Assembly: GCA_000018565.1 (NCBI GenBank)
Contig: CP000875.1
Location: 1,317,199-1,381,198 of the forward strand
Reading direction: 5' to 3'
DNA: 64,000 bases
DNA from: Herpetosiphon aurantiacus DSM 785
GTDB lineage: Bacteria; Chloroflexota; Chloroflexia; Chloroflexales; Herpetosiphonaceae
Shown: positions 61,205-64,000 of the stretch, one piece after another
Numbering within the stretch: the first letter of the stretch is position 1
How the letters are laid out: the number at the start of each line of letters is the position of its first letter
Notes under the pieces: generated by a model
What the model was told of the DNA's origin: nothing
What the model saw: the letters and a program-made list of their open reading frames with translations, nothing else
Database searches by the model: none
Made by a program: the position numbers and the translations under genes

Positions 61205-61435
61205 TTAGTGCTGTGAAGTGGTTTCCTCAGCGTGACTACCAACAACGACCTGGGTGTCATGGCTATCGTGATTGATCGCATCGTGATGATCATGGCCGTG
61301 GTCAGCATCATGATGATCGTGATGGCCATGACCACCAATGCTATATTCACGAACTTCACTGGCGGCTTTAACTCGCCGATCATATTCGCCATCGATGGCA
61401 TCTCGAAATGCCACAAAAAACTCTTTAATGCCCAT
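61205..61435 (-). CDS. Small His-rich protein
   Basis: 76 residues from the ATG at 61435, which has GGAGA upstream; the longer frame to 61468 has no such site. The N-terminus is an ordinary helix (MGIKEFFVAFRDAIDGEYDR). Then follows a stretch of His, Asp and Gly (GHGHHDHHDADHGHDHH), ending SHAEETTSQH. Likely binds nickel, zinc or other metals as a store or chaperone (inference). Alternative frames at the same place (61144-61416, 61232-61495) are composition artefacts of the His repeats. Ends at a strong terminator. Confidence 0.75.
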   Translation of the reverse strand: MGIKEFFVAFRDAIDGEYDRRVKAASEVREYSIGGHGHHDHHDADHGHDHHDAINHDSHDTQVVVGSHAEETTSQH

Positions 61436-61510
61436 TACGGTTCTCCGTTGAATGATCTGCTGTCGCATTATACCAAAAGTGGCCGCAGGGTGTAAGAAAG
61501 ATCATAATTC

Positions 61511-62263
61511 ATGTCAAGTGTTGGTTGTTTAATTCTTCACGGCTTTACTTCATGCGCCGATTCAGTCAATCGGGTGCCAAGCCGTTTAGCTCCCCATCAT
61601 ATTCCGTATCGCATGCCCTATTTGCGTGGTCATGGCACCTTGCCCGAAGATTTGCAGGGCGTAACCTGGCACGATTGGTATGCTGATGCCAATGCAGCCT
61701 TGCGTGATTTACGGCGCGAGGTCGATAAAGTTATTTTGATTGGGCTTTCTATGGGTGGCCTCGTGGCCAATCACCTAGCAGCAGCTCATCGCGATGACGT
61801 TATTGGGGTGGTTAGCGTGGCCGCTGCCATGCGCTTCCACTATAAACATGCCGATCGGGCACGCTATGTTGCGCCAATGCTAGGGATGTGGGGCGATGAA
61901 AATCGCGATATGGGCGCAGGTTGGTACGATAAAGAGACAGGCCGCCAACATGGCAATTATCGGCGCTTTCCGGCTCCGGCCTTTGTTTCGCTTTGGCGCT
62001 ATGCCAAAGTCGTGGAACAACAATTGCCACGAATTACTGCACCAATCTTAATCATTCATTCACATCAAGATCGTACAATTCCCACATCCGCCGCCGAAGC
62101 GATCTATCGCCAAGTTGGCTCCAGCGATAAACAATTACTGTGGTTCGATAAAAGTGGCCACGAAATGCTCCGCGATGGTGAATCGCCAGCAGTCTTAGAT
62201 GCGGTTGAGCAATTCGTGCTGCATCATCGTGCCCAATATCAATCATCAACAAACAAGGAGTAG
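61511..62263 (+). CDS. Alpha/beta hydrolase, carboxylesterase/monoacylglycerol lipase-like
   Basis: 250 residues. Oxyanion motif LILHGFTSCADSVN, nucleophile in ILIGLSMGGLVANHLA (GxSxG), Asp in IHSHQDRTIPTSAAE, and His in DKSGHEMLRDGE, all in the order of Est30-type carboxylesterases. Cytosolic ester hydrolysis is expected; the substrate is unknown. Stops 8 bases before the LCP gene, probably one transcript. Confidence 0.93.
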   Translation: MSSVGCLILHGFTSCADSVNRVPSRLAPHHIPYRMPYLRGHGTLPEDLQGVTWHDWYADANAALRDLRREVDKVILIGLSMGGLVANHLAAAHRDDVIGVVSVAAAMRFHYKHADRARYVAPMLGMWGDENRDMGAGWYDKETGRQHGNYRRFPAPAFVSLWRYAKVVEQQLPRITAPILIIHSHQDRTIPTSAAEAIYRQVGSSDKQLLWFDKSGHEMLRDGESPAVLDAVEQFVLHHRAQYQSSTNKE

Positions 62264-62271
62264 ATAGCTGC

Positions 62272-64000
62272 ATGCCTGCAAAAACCGATACACCTGAGGA
62301 ATCGACCAACGGGTCAGCCAATGATCTATCGCTCGATGCTGAGCATGTTCGTAGTCAAGCTACCACACCCTTGCCAACTCGTTCACGTGCCGCAGCTAAA
62401 GCCGATGCTGCCAACGACGCGGCGTTGATGAATGATCTGTTGTTGAACAATAATTCGACTGCTGCTGCACGCCCACGCCCACGGGCCGTACCACGTGCTG
62501 ACCACGAAGGATCATATGTTCGTGTGCCCAAGGCAGTCCAATCGGCGGTTGGCAGCCGACCAACCTCGCGCCCATTGCCACCCAAAACAGATCCAATCAA
62601 ACGTACCTCGCGTGGAGCTGGCTGTGGTATGGTTATGCTTGGGGTCTTGCTAACGGTGGTTTTGGTCGGTGGTGGTGGGGCACTTTGGGCCTATTTAAAG
62701 GTTAAAAATGCCACAAGTGATGCCTTAGTAACCATCCCAACCCAAGCGCCAAACCTAGTCGAAAATCCTAATAATCCTAATCCTCAGCCCAATCAACCTT
62801 TGGCAACCCCCGATATTGTCAAAGATCCCTTTAATTTGTTGTTGATTGGGGTCGATTTACGTGAAAATGATACCAAAGCTCGCACTGATACCATCATTGT
62901 GTTGCATATTGATCCAACCCAAAAATGGGCCAGCATGGTTTCGATTCCGCGCGATAGTTGTGCCGAAATTCCAGGCTACGATGCCCCAGGCACATGTTCG
63001 CAGCGAATTAATGCAGCCTACGAACTGGGTTATAAAGAAGGTATCGCCCAAAATATGACGATTCCTTCAACTCAGGCAATGGCATTAACCCGCGATACCG
63101 TCGCCAATATGCTGAATATTAATATCGATTATGTTGCTCAAGTCGATTTTAAGGGCTTTCGCAAAATTGTTGATGCCGTTGGGGGCATTACAATCGATGT
63201 GCAACGCCCGCTATGGGATGCGACTTACCCAACCGATGATGACGATTATGGAGTGATTCGGCTGTTTATTCCGGCTGGCTTGCAACACATGGATGGCACA
63301 ACTGCGCTGCGTTATGCCCGTTCACGCCATCAAGATGCTGATTATGGCCGCTCACGCCGCCAACAAGATGTGATTCGAGCGCTGGTTCAAACCCTCAAAG
63401 ATAAAGGCTTGCTCGACCAAATTGATGCCTTGGATAGCCTTGCTGCACAACTCAAAGGCTCGTTCTATACCGACCTGCCAATCGATGACCTTGGCAATTT
63501 ACGGGCTTTGGCTGGGCTTGGCAGTGATATTGCCAATGGCCGGATCAAGAGTGTCAAATGGGATACCAGCTCAGTAATCGGCTATATGGATGAGTCGCAG
63601 TATGTGCCAATTTGGGACCCTGCCAGCATCGCGGCCACGGTTGATCAATTATTGACCAGCCCAATTCCTGATACCAATAGCCCAATTGATGGTAGCTCAA
63701 ACACACCTTCGGACGACAATCTAAGCATCGAAGTGATCAATGGAGCGCAAATTAGTGGTTTGGCAGGCGATGTAGCAACTCACCTCGAAAACCGTGACTA
63801 TCAATTGCTCAATCCTTCAACCGCTTCAACCGTGTATGACACCACCAAAATCATCGATTTTGGCAATCATAAAGAACTGCGTGAGCAACTTGCTGCTGAA
63901 TTGGGGATTAGCAGCCGCAACATTATTGTGGTAAGCAAAACCAGCCCAGCTCCCGAACAACCAAAGGGCGACGCAGCTTTAGTGTTGTTGCTTGGCCGCG
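62272..64000 (+). CDS. LytR-CpsA-Psr (LCP) family protein, 3'-truncated by the window
   Basis: 576 codons visible; the gene continues past the window. AAGGAG 11 bases upstream. A cytosolic, basic, low-complexity N-terminus (about 110 residues) and one membrane span (VMLGVLLTVVLVGGGGALW) are followed by the LCP domain: FNLLLIGVDLRENDTKARTD, VSIPRDSCAEIPGYD, GGITIDVQRPLWDATYP, and the Arg-rich LRYARSRHQDADYGRSRRQQ. A LytR_C-like domain starts near LSIEVINGAQISGLAGDVA. LCP enzymes transfer lipid-linked glycans to the cell wall or surface. The long N-terminus is more than most members have. Confidence 0.93.
   Translation, partial: MPAKTDTPEESTNGSANDLSLDAEHVRSQATTPLPTRSRAAAKADAANDAALMNDLLLNNNSTAAARPRPRAVPRADHEGSYVRVPKAVQSAVGSRPTSRPLPPKTDPIKRTSRGAGCGMVMLGVLLTVVLVGGGGALWAYLKVKNATSDALVTIPTQAPNLVENPNNPNPQPNQPLATPDIVKDPFNLLLIGVDLRENDTKARTDTIIVLHIDPTQKWASMVSIPRDSCAEIPGYDAPGTCSQRINAAYELGYKEGIAQNMTIPSTQAMALTRDTVANMLNINIDYVAQVDFKGFRKIVDAVGGITIDVQRPLWDATYPTDDDDYGVIRLFIPAGLQHMDGTTALRYARSRHQDADYGRSRRQQDVIRALVQTLKDKGLLDQIDALDSLAAQLKGSFYTDLPIDDLGNLRALAGLGSDIANGRIKSVKWDTSSVIGYMDESQYVPIWDPASIAATVDQLLTSPIPDTNSPIDGSSNTPSDDNLSIEVINGAQISGLAGDVATHLENRDYQLLNPSTASTVYDTTKIIDFGNHKELREQLAAELGISSRNIIVVSKTSPAPEQPKGDAALVLLLGR

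Noticed and set aside
61232-61495. Open frames of about 90 codons on either strand over the His-rich gene
   Set aside because: Repeats coding GHGHHDHH read as Met/Ile/Val in other frames. Only the frame from 61435 has a binding site, a helix-like start and a terminator.

Overview
The window looks like chromosomal DNA of a Chloroflexota bacterium, most likely Herpetosiphon or a close relative. That call rests on inference from style: mid-GC DNA, many secreted proteins with Thr/Pro linkers (TPTPSN), lipoproteins with a clear lipobox, WYFAEG-type repeats, YWRxNGGLPVFGYP repeats, a YYRRRKEA output motif in a response regulator, and intergenic space full of short recurring repeat mosaics. No tRNA, rRNA, CRISPR array, transposase or phage gene was found.

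Layout. 1-8702: end of an alpha-glucan phosphorylase, a lipoprotein, a sugar ABC importer (binding protein plus two permeases, no ATPase) behind a consensus promoter and two LacI-type operators, and an amylosucrase-type GH13 enzyme. 8806-12711: secreted beta-propeller protein, GNAT, BioY, small protein. 13083-15076 (-): DUF779 and an AcoD-like aldehyde dehydrogenase. 15329-17891 (-): two-component operon headed by two small membrane proteins, the first only 39 aa. 17989-23317 (-): membrane phosphoesterase, a TPR / RuvC-fold / 95-aa operon, and a GH18-like protein. 23612-27510 (-): TSUP transporter, pseudouridine synthase, secreted glycosidase. 27729-30002: secreted repeat protein, aldo/keto reductase, orphan Imm40-type immunity gene. 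30129-40707 (-): a ten-kilobase amino-sugar (GlcNAc / chitin oligosaccharide) locus: ROK repressor, ROK kinase, ABC importer without ATPase, cytosolic GH20, GNAT, NagA and a SIS-domain deaminase. 41300-49832: M14 carboxypeptidase, decayed lipoprotein gene, GNAT, a 50-aa membrane protein coupled to a phosphoesterase, a lipoprotein, a subtilisin-TM-FHA fusion and DUF456. 49985-54360: two tandem KimA-type potassium importers. 54499-64000: DUF4015 lipoprotein, a PGRP-like protein without zinc ligands, MutM, TsaD, a His-rich protein, an alpha/beta hydrolase and the start of an LCP-family protein.

How the genes fit together. The amino-sugar locus reads as a pathway: import of chitin oligosaccharides, hydrolysis inside the cell by GH20, phosphorylation by the ROK kinase, deacetylation by NagA and deamination/isomerisation by the SIS enzyme, under ROK control. 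The first ABC operon with amylosucrase and glycogen phosphorylase points to alpha-glucan or sucrose use and storage. Both importers need an ATPase encoded elsewhere. LacI/cre-like sites occur at the first importer, the aldehyde dehydrogenase and the ROK regulator, suggesting a shared carbon regulator encoded outside the window.

The observations most worth checking are the subtilisin-TM-FHA fusion, the small membrane protein with a leader hairpin heading the two-component operon, the consensus promoter followed at once by an intrinsic terminator upstream of the second KimA gene, a two-hairpin intergenic repeat with covariation, the orphan Imm40 gene, and the shared C-terminal tail of three secreted proteins.
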